A DNA stretch of 64,000 nt, taken from contig JABBOT010000015.1 in NCBI GenBank assembly GCA_016165875.1, positions 1,581,921 through 1,645,920 of the forward strand. Direction: 5' to 3'. This document shows, piece by piece, positions 33,927 through 45,700 of this stretch (positions within the stretch are counted from its first letter, which is position 1; each line of letters starts with the position of its first letter). Made by a program: the position numbers and the translations under genes. Under the pieces are notes generated by a model. That model ran no database searches and was not told the DNA's origin. It worked only from the letters and a program-made list of their open reading frames with translations. This DNA is from Acanthopleura granulata. Lineage: Eukaryota > Mollusca > Polyplacophora > Chitonida > Chitonidae.

Positions 33927-34064
33927 ACATCTTTCCTCCAGAATCTTCTTAAGTTCATAAACCTTCAGCCCACGAATTTCCTCCATCGTTCGTGTACTCT
34001 AAATTACACTGTCACCACTGGCCTGGTTTTACTCTGTGTGCTGTAGTCTTTTATATTAAAGTGG

Positions 34065-34205
34065 AAGGAAACAAGGCAGAACCCGGGGGAAGCCCACGAC
34101 CACCCGCAGGTTGCTGACAGACCTTCCCACGTACGGTCGGAGAGGAAGCCAGCATGACCTGGACTTGAACTCTCAACAACCGCATTGGTTAAAGGCCCTT
34201 AAGTC
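34065..34205 (-). mobile_element. SINE family 1 fragment
   Basis: On the plus strand: GGCAGAACCCGGGGGAAGCC, CGCAGGTTGCTGACAGACC, ACGTACGGTCGGAGAGGAAG and ACTTGAACTCTCAACAACCG, the reverse complement of the family 1 middle and box B. The 3' tail is absent. Confidence 0.8.
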
Positions 34206-34387
34206 AGTATATTGCAATATTATGTATATTCGCGATGTGTTCTTAAGCGATACGTGATACATGCTGGCAACAGTGTACATCGCAATTTAACCCCTTCTTA
34301 CTGACCAGTGATAACAGATGAAGCCGGCTGACTTAGGGACACAAGCATGAAGCTCAAATTGCATTTAGGCTATCTTATTCCTTACAG

Positions 34388-34573
34388 CGGATGTGCAACG
34401 AAGGGGTAATGGTCCGTGTGTTCTATGCTGCAGACTGTAGGTACAGGACAGGTTCCCACCTGGAGTGTGCCCTGCCGTCCGGTCTGTCCGGATCGGCCAC
34501 CTTCAAATTGTCAAGGTCTTCTTTTCCACTTCGCTACAGAAGATCCCTTCGACCTAGCCACAAGCTAGTATAA
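34388..34573 (+). CDS. Candidate last exon, Cys-containing
   Basis: Acceptor TTATTCCTTACAG. Phase 0 gives an open frame of 61 residues to TAA at 34571-34573, with cysteines in RMCNEG, AADCRYRTGS and LECALPSG and a basic end (RYRRSLRPSHK). It may close the 30.8-34 kb gene, or a paralogue, but the intervening exons cannot be joined with confidence. No close AATAAA was seen before the SINE at 34665. Confidence 0.35.
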   Translation, partial: RMCNEGVMVRVFYAADCRYRTGSHLECALPSGLSGSATFKLSRSSFPLRYRRSLRPSHKLV

Positions 34574-34664
34574 ACTTAGTAATCCAATGAAATCCCTCAG
34601 CACCTCCTAATTCGTTTTTAATTCAATTTAATTTTGCTTTGTACTTTTATTCTTGACTTAATTC

Positions 34665-34905
34665 AGGTGATTCAGTTCGTTAGCGCGCTAGCGCAGCGTA
34701 ATGGCCTAGAAGCCTCTCACCAAAACGCTAGCTGTGAGTTCAAGTCCAGCTCATGTTGGCTTTCTCTCCGGCCGTACGTGGGAATGTCTGCCAGCAACTT
34801 GCGTGGCTCTGCCCCGGTTTTCTCCCACCATAATGTTGGCCGTCGTCGTATGAGTGAAACATTCTTGAGTACGGCGTAAAACACCAATCAAATAAATAAA
34901 TACAT
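34665..34905 (+). mobile_element. SINE family 1, best full-length copy
   Basis: Box A-like GTTCGTTAGCGCGCTAGCGC, box B-like GTGAGTTCAAGTCC, then CTCTCCGGCCGTACGTGGGA, GTCTGCCAGCAACTT, TCTCCCACCATAATG, TTCTTGAGTACGGCGTAAAA, and a tail CACCAATCAAATAAATAAAT. It is a tRNA-derived SINE of about 240-330 bp, used here as the reference for the family. Confidence 0.9.
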
Positions 34906-34909
34906 CAAG

Positions 34910-35755
34910 TCGAGTTTCGTGGAATCGGCCCAACTTTGAACGACAACATGTGATAGGTCCGGTGTTTAGATCTTCCTCAGCATACTTGCTCGGTCCAACC
35001 GGGAATTCAGGCCATAACTTGCTCCTCGAGTAGTTAGGTAATCCATAAGTCTCGGCAAGGTACTAAATTTCCATGTGCATCTTGTCGTAGACATTTAAAG
35101 TCTACCAATTCTACGAAAACAACTCGCTATTTCATTCCCTCTGCGGAATTACATCCACCGCGACAGAGTTGCGCAAAAGGATAATAACCAAAAGAGTGAA
35201 ATGTCCACGGCAGGAAAGATTGCGAATTTCCCGAACTACTCGAGGGACAAGTTACGGCTCAAACTTCCAGCTGGGCCGCGAGCAGGTATTTTGAGGAATG
35301 TCTACACACACAACCTATCACTCGCAGGAAAACTGGATGACCGGCGGGTGCGCGGTAAATTTGAGGGGAAGAGCCAGCATCTATAGCGGCACGAGTCCAA
35401 TATAGATAGTGGTCATAGACGCACAGAGCTACATAGGGATCTCTGATTAGCGAGAATGGGATGGTCCGGAGCGTCCAACAGTGGAGAATGACTGCGCCCT
35501 GTAACATTCTCCGTCTGCAATCTCGTGTTCCATACATAAAGATCACATTTGTCACACGGATTTCAAAACAAACAAAAATTCATAACTTTTTGTGCCCATG
35601 TAAATCTGATATTACACACAATTCACGATTTCTACCTTTATGACATAAATGCACAGACCAGCGATGCGGGAATTTAAACTGGTAATACAGGGAAATACAA
35701 AATCCAGCAATGGCCATTAATGCAATGGATATGTCACTAAACTATTACCTGGACA
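34910..35755. other. No feature recognised
   Basis: Mixed-composition sequence with short overlapping open frames on both strands and no splice-supported coding signal. Confidence 0.3.
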
Positions 35756-35757
35756 AT

Positions 35758-35946
35758 TTATTTATTTCATTGGTGTTTTACGCCATACTCAGGAGTGTTT
35801 CACTTATACGACGGCGGTCAGCATTATGGTGGGAGGAAACCGGGCAGAGCGCGGAGGAAACTCACGACCTTCCTCGGGATGCTGACAACCCTTCCTGTGT
35901 CATTACGCTACACTAGCACGCTAACCTCCTCGGCCGCAGAGGCCCC
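35758..35946 (-). mobile_element. SINE family 1 copy
   Basis: The plus strand starts ATTTATTTATTTCATTGGTG and runs to CGCAGAGGCCCC, the complement of the family tail and head end. It is shortened in the middle. Confidence 0.85.
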
Positions 35947-35949
35947 AAA

Positions 35950-38900
35950 GACATTTTCGTGTTCAAAATCATCCAAAATTCACGACTTTTTATTACCAGT
36001 CACGACTGGCCGATTCAATAATTATTATCAATTTTTTTTCGTGAAGGTGTCAGCTGTGCACAGGCTTCCGTGTCATGTGACGTGACGTCATACAAGAAGG
36101 CGCGCCCTTCACTACCAGAATACCATCTCTACTACCCAAGCTCATATTGGTAAATGCGAAGACAAAATATCTAAACGAGGAGAATATAGATTTTTATTTC
36201 TTGTGTATCGTACAAGTTTCTGGCACAGAGGTCGTACCTTGACAAGGACAATAAACCCTTAAAGCCTCTTTTTTCTCTCAATATGTTCCGAATCACCAAG
36301 AGGCAAACATACTTTTCAAATCATGCTTTCTGACACATACGCACATTTTTATAAGGGCTAATATTATTCATAATTTTACACTCTGATTAAGTGTGCTTAA
36401 AGACTTAAAGGCTGACGATTGGCAATAGCAATCAATAGTAGAGATCACAAGACAAACCGCTTAAATGAAGTGATGTTTAATGAACTTCGTTATTTATGCA
36501 ACTTCTATACGAAATGGATATACACGACGCATAACAAGTGACTAAAAAAGGGAAAAGAAAAAAGTATTCTTTAACGATGCTTTTCATGAACTAAAACAAC
36601 TGCTTAGAAACTCATAACTATCTTAATGAAGAAGAAATACAAAGAGTACCGATCTGCTTGTGTAAACTTGGAGGCCAAATAATTTAGGGTGAAAAAAAGT
36701 AACGAAAAACAAACACTACTAGAAAATGTCTCCAAGAAAGTTTTGCTGTATCACACGCAAATAGAAGAAAAAAACTGACGCATTTTCCACATCCCGTATG
36801 ATATAACACGTTACCATGAATATATATCGGATTCGTGTCGTACATGTACACAGCTGTACAGACAAAGGGTCATACCTGAACAATGAATGATCGTAGGCCA
36901 TTTTTGCCACACAATGCGACACGTGACATTAGTTTCGTCCCTTTCTCTCAGCGAATCACGTCCTGCATGTGCACACATATCTCTCATGACTGACGATCGT
37001 ATCAGTTCAGCATCAGTTCATCCACGTTCTTTAACTTCACTGATAGGTGTTCTACAGTTGTCCAGCATGGACGACACTGTCATAGTTGACAAATGGCAAC
37101 ACGTCTTCGATAATACCTGGCATCTTGGGAATTTACCTCGGACTGATGTTGCCAGAATATTCCTTAATCGCCATGTTTAAACCACCATGGCCTACAGATG
37201 TTTTACTCTGTAGATTATAGTTACCAAATCCTAAGGGATAATATGTGAAGTTACCAAACGCGTACCTGTTTTGTTTTTTTGGTTTAGTTTTTGTGTTTTT
37301 TTTGTTTTTGGTGATGGTGAGGAGGCGGGGAGGGTTGGACAAGGAGATTGTGCAACAATAATGTCTGAAATCAGGGATTCATCAATGAAAAAAATGATTC
37401 CATTTTACAACTGGTGCATTTTTATCAAGTTTGTCAGTCATTTTGGCTGAAGGTATCTCTGTGTTCAGGTAGTGTTAGCAAACACTAACAGCCATCACCT
37501 TAAAAGTGCGGTATTTCTTAATCAAATGTCTGAAGCACCATGATAGTTTCTGCCTAGGGCTTGCACCCATAAAGTTTTTTCCCCAGTAAAGCCATGATGT
37601 TAGTAACAAATTCACGAAACATGAAGATGCCATGATCAGAACATTAAGAATAAACAGCATTGAGAGTTCCTGTTTACTAAGCATGAATGAAGAACAGAAT
37701 GAATGAGGCAATGAATGGTCATGGCTTAATGCTGTGTTAGCAATGTTTAAGCCATATCGTGGCAATGTTTAAGCCATATCCTGGTCACGAAAATGTTGAA
37801 GAAATGGGGCATTATTGTACAAAAAAGTAAGGACATTCTTCTGCTTCTTTTGACTAAACAGGTAACCATTAATAGACACGCCGGGTTCTAAACAACACCG
37901 TGAGCATCCTATCCCCTTCGTATGATAACGATGTTAAGTACAACATTTTCACCATGAATGCATTCATATAATATACTAAATTATAAACATGCATTGAATT
38001 AAACATACGTAATTCCAAAGTGACCAAACCATCAGAGACAATCAAATAAAAACGAGAAGAAAAGAAATAATCGACCGTACATGTTGATTCTGTCGATCTG
38101 AAAATGAAGATTTATATATACATATCAGAGATATATACGGGAAAATCATACAGCAACTGTTTCTCTGTCTCTCCCTAGCTTTGGCAATATGTACAAAATA
38201 TTGAATAAATTATTACACTGGACCACACAGCACCAGTAGAAACACTTTAGATCACAGTCCTGGTGAAAGACTTCCCTTTACACACTACAGATTTACAAAC
38301 ACCATGGCAACTTTGAATAAATGTGGCTACCAAGGTAAATATGTTGCTACCAGCATCTTGGAAGCCTTTCATTTAAAATGCACCTAATTGTATTACCTAT
38401 GTACTAAATCCATAGACATACTAACAAAATCGCGGGTACTGGCCATGTATTTACTTATGAAATCCACAGACGCTACCGTAAGCTCTCTCTCCACACATGC
38501 ACTATCCCCGAAACATTTTGCAGGAGATGTTTGTGTATGTTATATTTGTCCACTGTCTAGTTCTACACTACACCTCTTAGACAAGCACAAAGGCAGACAG
38601 GTTTATCTTGGTGTTGCTCTCATACGTACTCTCACAATTTCACTGTTAAATAAACAACAACCATCATTAACACCAGGGTTTCGGACTTCACCTTTTGCCG
38701 GAGTGTAAAACTGAAGGTGTGCCCCAATGTGCCCCTCAACTGCCCATCTGGAACAGTTTGACATGTCTGATTGCTTTGCACGCAAAAACAAATACACAAA
38801 AACAACAAAAATGTCAGTTTCACCACTCAAACTTTAGCAAGTTCCTGATAGGATCAACTGAAGTGATCCATTAGATGACATCTAAATGAATACGAGTGAA

Positions 38901-39534
38901 CCTTTTGGATGTGTTTACTATATTGTAGGCCAAAACCTACAATACCGGATGTGCATAAATTTGTCAAACCTAAAACCTTGTACATCGGTGCTTCACTTCA
39001 TGAACGCATCTTGCAACAGATCCTTCTAAGTACCTGTAGACAATACTTTGAAACGTTTTAAATTAAAAAGGAAAAAAATAATTCAATACGGCCTGAGCTT
39101 TTCCTTTAGTAACGTTCAAAGATATTGCAATCTAATCCTAAAGTTTCAACACTACGATGTCCCTTTGCACGGTGGCGTCACTGGTTTACAATAACGCAAA
39201 CCACAGCATTTCAACATCGTTTGTGCACACAATAAAATTATCCACGTAAGATGACATTTAATTCTTAAAATATTTAATATAGAGGATTTGCAACGTAAAT
39301 CAACTAATTAACGTGAATTTTGGTGGATACCTTTCTTAATTGTACACACTCAGTCATGTTAAACCTGAATTACCCATAGGTGTAATTTGCAAATCGATGA
39401 TGTCATCGCGCTAAAGTGTCCCAATGATGTGGCAACGCCAAAACTCCACATAACTCCACGGCTCCTGTGCATTACTCCAAATAAACTATTTACAAGTTTT
39501 CATCAAGACTGTAGACTAGTAAACCAGTTACATT
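35950..39534 (-). other. Downstream flank / possible 3'UTR of SEC16
   Basis: No coding signal. As the sequence follows the SEC16 stop on the minus strand it may include a long 3'UTR. Possible poly(A) signals on the minus strand are ATTAAA at 39257-39262 (about 275 nt after the stop) and AATAAA at 36193-36198. The sequence does not show which is used. Confidence 0.3.
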
Positions 39535-39714
39535 TCATTTGGGATACTGTCTTCGCTGCCCATATCTCGGCCGAGAGCTTCCCGACGAGGATGCTGACTG
39601 GTTGAAATTTTGTTGACTCTGTTGGCTGAATTGTGTTGGGTTAAACATCATCGGAACGCCGGAAGGGTTTGAAGCGGCCGCTTGTTGGGCGTCCTGCTCA
39701 GCTTGCGCGATCGC
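39535..39714 (-). CDS. SEC16: SEC16 last exon
   Basis: Acceptor TTTGTGTCTCTTCAG. 59 codons and TGA at 39535-39537. It encodes AIAQAEQDAQQAAASNPSG, then MMFNPTQFSQ, and ends RPRYGQRRQYPK, a basic C terminus as in other Sec16 proteins. Joins phase 0 to phase 0 with 44572-44631. Confidence 0.93.
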   Translation of the reverse strand, partial: AIAQAEQDAQQAAASNPSGVPMMFNPTQFSQQSQQNFNQSASSSGSSRPRYGQRRQYPK

Positions 39715-42700
39715 CTGAAGAGACACAAAGAATAGAACATGATTCACGCTACAAAAATGATGAAATACATCAAGATCACAGCGAGTTTGAAGAAAAATAG
39801 AACCCATGGCTTTTTACGGGCTTTTTGACCAAGTCTAAGAACTGCTATAAATTTTACATGTAGCTATGCTAATGCAATACCTCATTACTCAATAATGAAA
39901 TCTGTACAGCACATGTAACACTGAATGAAATCTACACTGAAAGGTCCACCTGTATTACAGGAAATAGGTATGCAGTACCGTAATTTGTTTGGCTGGCTGG
40001 TGTTTTACGCCGTACTCAATAATATTTCACTCATATGATGACAGCCAGCATTACTGTGCGTGGAAACCGGGCAGGTCCCCGTGGAAACCTACGACCATCT
40101 GCAGGTTGCTGGCGGACCTTGTACGGTCGGAGTACCATAATGAGACTGTCATGTATTCACATGTGACCCTCCACTGAACACAAGACAACTGAGAATACCT
40201 TCTCCATATTCTCCAATGTAAGCGTATCCTACCCATTTGTAGTTGGGATCACTTACGGTACACCTCTCAAGACACCTTTCTAGGATCAACGTAACGCTCC
40301 GAAAAAGGCAAAATCACCAACTTAGGTGGTAAGACAAATTTTTCGGTACAATACAGTCATTTCAGATGAGTTTTAACCAATAAGGTGTATACCTTCAACG
40401 CAAACGAAACACTAGTGATGTTTTAAAGATATGTATACTAAAGAATCTAGATCGCGATTTTCTTTTAGAAACTGTCGCACCTGTGGAGAAACCTGGTCAT
40501 CCCGTGTAGTGTACAAAAGTGAAACATCAAGTATGAATAATCTTCAGTTTGATCCAATACCACGTCATCATTTTTTCCTAATTCATCTTAGAAAGGCGTT
40601 TGGAGGTTTGTTTAGAAGGCTGATACAATGTGATTCATAACAGCTTTTTTTTTTTTCAAGACAGACACCTTTATGATTGATTCATGAACCTCTCAGGGTC
40701 ACTTCAGAGTTTTTATTTTTTGGGGAAAGTTTCATCAATTCCTTGTAAAAAAAAATAAGGTTTCGCATAAAAAAGTATCATGATAAGTCCTTGAAGTGCT
40801 TCTGAATATAACATTTTTATATACCAAACTTCAGGTGATGTTCAGTACTCCCTGTAAAATGCACGTTTTAGCGCCAAAGTGAATATTATTACATTTACTG
40901 CACTCTGAAAAGGTACCTTTTGGAGCAAATTTTGAGGGGCATACAACTTCACCGGTGCATCATTTGAGGTCACTTCACATGCTAGAGACTATCATATATT
41001 GTAGCTTAATTAAGGCTAGTTCATAGAAGAAATAACTTTCTTATGCGCAGTAGTGGTTCATTTTATTTTGATTGGGGTTTTAAGCCATACTCAAGAATAC
41101 TGATATGACGGAGGCCAGCAATATGGTGGGAGGAAGCCGGGCCGAGTCAGGGAGGAACCTAAGCACCATCCGCAGGCTGCCGGCGGACCTTCCCACCTAC
41201 GGTCGTGCACAGCAGTGATATCTATATATCTGTCACAGAAGTAACGGATGGAATCTTACACAGTGTTCCTTCCTAATAAAATGTGGATTAATCCATACCC
41301 AGATTATAAAACTGTGTACCCTGAAGACATGCATATTGAGGGAGAAGAAGGGTACAAGGAAGTAGTTCCTGTGTTATCATGCAGCCATGTCATGGAGACA
41401 TTGGCATCAGCCGACATGCATGTCCCCACTTTACCCTGAATAAGTACAAATTACGAGATTCCTTATAAATATCATTTAAATTCAAATATTATTTCACGGC
41501 ATCCAGGGAAGACAATTTTGGGGTTGGCTTAATGGCTGGAGGATTATCCAGGAGAAACCATACCAGCCCTTGCATAAAAGAAAACATCATTTTACCAGGG
41601 GACAGTTTGAGAGATGCGATGGAAAATTATAAGCACGCATGTCGTGTCGCACAGTCCAGGTGAAAGCGAAAGCTGCTCAGTCCATGGCCATAATCCAATT
41701 AATTTTAATTTTAGACCATTAGATATTCAATATCCATATTACCGTTATAAAAAATGCACTGGGTCGACAATAATTTGATGAAAAAGTACAGATAACCTAA
41801 TTGCAGTTTTTACTTATCTCGACATGAACACTGCACCTGTAGATCTAGCACCTGCCAATCAGTCCAATTTAACCATCCTATCTTTCAAAAGAACCCCCGA
41901 CACGAAACAGAGTATTTTTGCCTTTTAAAATAGGATGATAAACTGGACACTTTCATTTCAAGTATTAGTCCATAAATGTAAGTTATTTGTGTTTTCAAGC
42001 TGACAACAGATCTCAGGACGTCACAAGGGGTATATCCCTGCCACTAAATTCATGGAAACCGCTTGCTCTGGAAGTGGCTGAAGCGGTATTTCCTGTCCCA
42101 AACAAACACATTTCAAGACGTCCATTTAAACCAGGAATAGCATATATGTATTTGGCAAGTTTTAACTTCTATCGTATGATGTTCTTTTGGTATACTAAAA
42201 ACGGTGTCTTTAATGTGAACATACAGTCATCTACTATTGCTTGCCTTGCACCACTCACATAAAGAGAAAGACCACACAATAATGAAGTTATGGTGAGTAA
42301 AAGACCATTACAAACTGTATCTGAAAATACCTTCACTGATTTTTTTTTCACGAAATTAATTGCAGTTAATTGTTAGGATTTTATGGCGGGTCTTATGGAC
42401 CATATTGATAATGCTGGTTCATCAGTGACCTCATAAAAAAATCGAGGAGTTAGGAAATTAGTGTTGAAGCCTCTTTTGCTTTTTCAAGAACCAGATTTCA
42501 GTCTAGTTGTGAGGGTCTCAGGTGCAATAAATGTATGATACTTGCTGTAACTGGCATCATATATTTCCTTATCCTGTGATTCAGTATTAAAACGTCTAAC
42601 TAATAATAGAGCATAGCAAGGCATACACAGAACAGATACACGTATGACAAGTCGCTCAGTACCTCTTCATTTTAAATACCAAAGCATGGAACCGCCGAAA

Positions 42701-45700
42701 AAAAACCCACCAAAAAACAGAAGTAACATCTGACGCTCAATACTTCCACAAAGATTTATTTCTCATCTTCTGGACACATGAAGACCTATACTGAAGATGA
42801 CAAATAAAAACTTTTTGAAATATTGAAAGGTTTATCTGGGGGTTTCCTGCATTACTGTATCTGATAAGCTTCCTGCTGAATCATCAGGATCTATAGGTAC
42901 ATTTTGGCGTTCATCAGTGCACATATACGAATGATGAATCTATCTATGTTCACCAAGAGCTACACGTAGTGTGGATACATGTACGCAGACTAAGCATTTT
43001 AAGGTAAACATAGCTCATAAATGACACTGGGTCAGCATCTAGCAAAGTGTAATTATGAACAATGGAAGAGTGTGAAGACAGCATAGGCCATGTGCTTGTA
43101 TCACCGTATGTGGTCCATCTCCCAGGGCCAGATTGTGAGTTTTCTGCCGCCACCAGCGACAAGTGCGTTGATCACGTTACAGTCATGCAAGCCAATAACA
43201 TACGTGACTTTTTTTGCAAAAAAATTTATGCACCCACTTAAAATTTTAATTAAAAATTAACTTGAAAAACCAGTCACCATTCATGAAAAGTTTGTGAATT
43301 CTTTGTTTTCGGAAAATGGTTGGATCCCAGAAACCGAATGTCCCATCTTTCCTTTTACTCAAGATGTTATTTTTCTTTCCATTCCCCTGTGAAATCCACG
43401 CTGACATCATGACATCACAGAAAGACTGAAATAATGGATAAAGGTCTAGGGATCCCAAATATCGGATGTTCCACCAACCTGCTCGGGACAAAGTTACTTT
43501 TTGTTCCATTCTCGGTGAAAACAACTGTGATGTCAAGAAGACAGAGAACGTAAAGGTCTATGGATGGATCTGAAATATGCCACTGCCCCACTATCCGTTC
43601 TTGGTGATGTTACTTTTCATTTCATTCGCAGAAAAGCAGAAGATGTGACGTAAAGACGTCACACAGAGATATCAAACATAAATGTCTGCTATTATTTAGT
43701 AATAATTTGGCAAGTAGTGACAGTGCAAGTGTCATTTACTACACACTGCCTCTTATTGTGTTTGGAGTATATAATAATCATACATATCAAGAAAAGGTCA
43801 GTATTCACGAAAGGTAAATATGAATAGTGGGTCAATATATAAAGAGGGTATAGCAGGGATTTTTAGGCAAAACATCCATATTCGCCTACCAAATCAAATT
43901 TTCTTTATTTATCAAGAATAGCCCTAATAGTACTATTTGGATTCGTAACTACAATTAGTTAATAGTTAATCAGTATGATTATATAGTTTGAAAAGTTACG
44001 GAGTGATTTGAATGGTTATATTTATTTACGCCGCACTCAAGAATATTTCACTTATACAATGGTGGCCAGCATTACGGTGGGAGGAAACTGGGCAGAGCCC
44101 TGGGGAAACCCATGGCCATCCGCAGGTTGGTGGCAGAACTTCCCACGTACGGCCGCAGAGGAAGCCAGCATGAGCTGAACTCACAGCGACCGCTTTGGTG
44201 AGCGGCTTCTAGGTCATTATGCTGCGCTAGATTTATTACAAATTTGGAATGATAACACAGAAGGGGATGATGTGTGAAAGTAATTATCTAGATTATTCTA
44301 ATAGCAAAGAGATTTCTTGGCCACAAATCTACAGTATATCCTCTTTAAAAGTACATATACATCTTATTAGATGTAAAGAGTGGGTGAGTACATTTATAGT
44401 ATACATGTATCTGTACAGGCATCCCAAGGCTGGAAACTGCATCTATGAAGTGCATCAGTAGGAAAAGGTGTTAATATGTCTATATGGAGGGAACATGTTT
44501 ATATATGTTATAATAGATGTAGAATAGCAGCCCCGACTTTAGCATATGACAGCATCTTTCTGCTGGGTTACCTGTTGTGTGAACTGCTGAACTTCTCGGG
44601 AGAGCGAACTTAGTGAACTGGATCGTGAATGCTGGAAAAACAGAAAACCACACCAAAGTACACTGACACATGTACAGACAAAGTCTCATTGTCCACAAAC
44701 ATCCGATCCCACACCAGCTCTAAATAGCAACGACTGGTCACACTCATGGGTTTCAGGCAGGACATGGCCCAACTGACAGAACAGAGTTGGTCCCGGTTGC
44801 CCATGGAACATCAAGAATTGAACTGAAAACTGAGTACTGACTACCAGCATGATTTCCAGTTCAGTCAGGCTGCTACTTTTGGCGTACGCGAGATTTCATG
44901 ACCCAATAAAACGGATGAGTTGAGTTGAGTCACGTGTTAAGCTCCAGTACACACGTATGCCATGCTCTGATCCTTGTCCAATAAGGTCTCTTGTTCCAAT
45001 CCACCTCTTGCTGTTTCTGCAGTAGCTTAAAATCAAGAGATTTCTCAAGTGCCTAACAAAGGTCCGTGCTTTCCCCTACACACTCTAGTTTTAATTTCAT
45101 TTAACTCGCTGCCAGTATTTTCAGTATTACATGTATAATGACAGCTTATTATGCACATTAATTTCAGAAGGGCCGCGTTCTGGTAATTTTGGGGAGATCT
45201 GGTGGACACCTGAAGATTTCAGAAATTCATATTCGAACATAGAATTTTGGTCCGAGAACATATTTGTAGAGTTTGAGGTTACTAAGGCCTGTGAGTATCC
45301 ACTGAATCTATGCATGAATTTCAAACCATTACAAGGCAAACATGCCTGGGCCTGCGGACACTGCATGAAGCAAACATGAACTCAGAGAACAGAAAGTGGT
45401 TCAAAATTCTAGACATCAAGTCAGGAAGCATGAATGTACATGACTGTGCAAGGACTCAGTATAGCCCTTGAGTAGACACATATTCAGTATCTAAAGCCCA
45501 ATCAGCATTTCAGCAAATTCACAGGTTGAGGCGACCTTGCAAAAGTAAGTGGCAGATGATGGGATTTTACGGTAGTAACATAATCAGCCCTAGCTGTATC
45601 TATAGAATGTAAACTGTGTTAATTTATGAAAGCCCTATACCCCACTCTTAGCCCCTTGTCTTGGCTCAACCTGCTTTAACTCACAAGACTCCTGAAATGC

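Noticed and set aside
39534..39605. Alternative SEC16 termination from reading through the last intron
   Set aside because: The 39535-39714 exon has a good acceptor and ends in a basic tail typical of Sec16, so no alternative end is needed.
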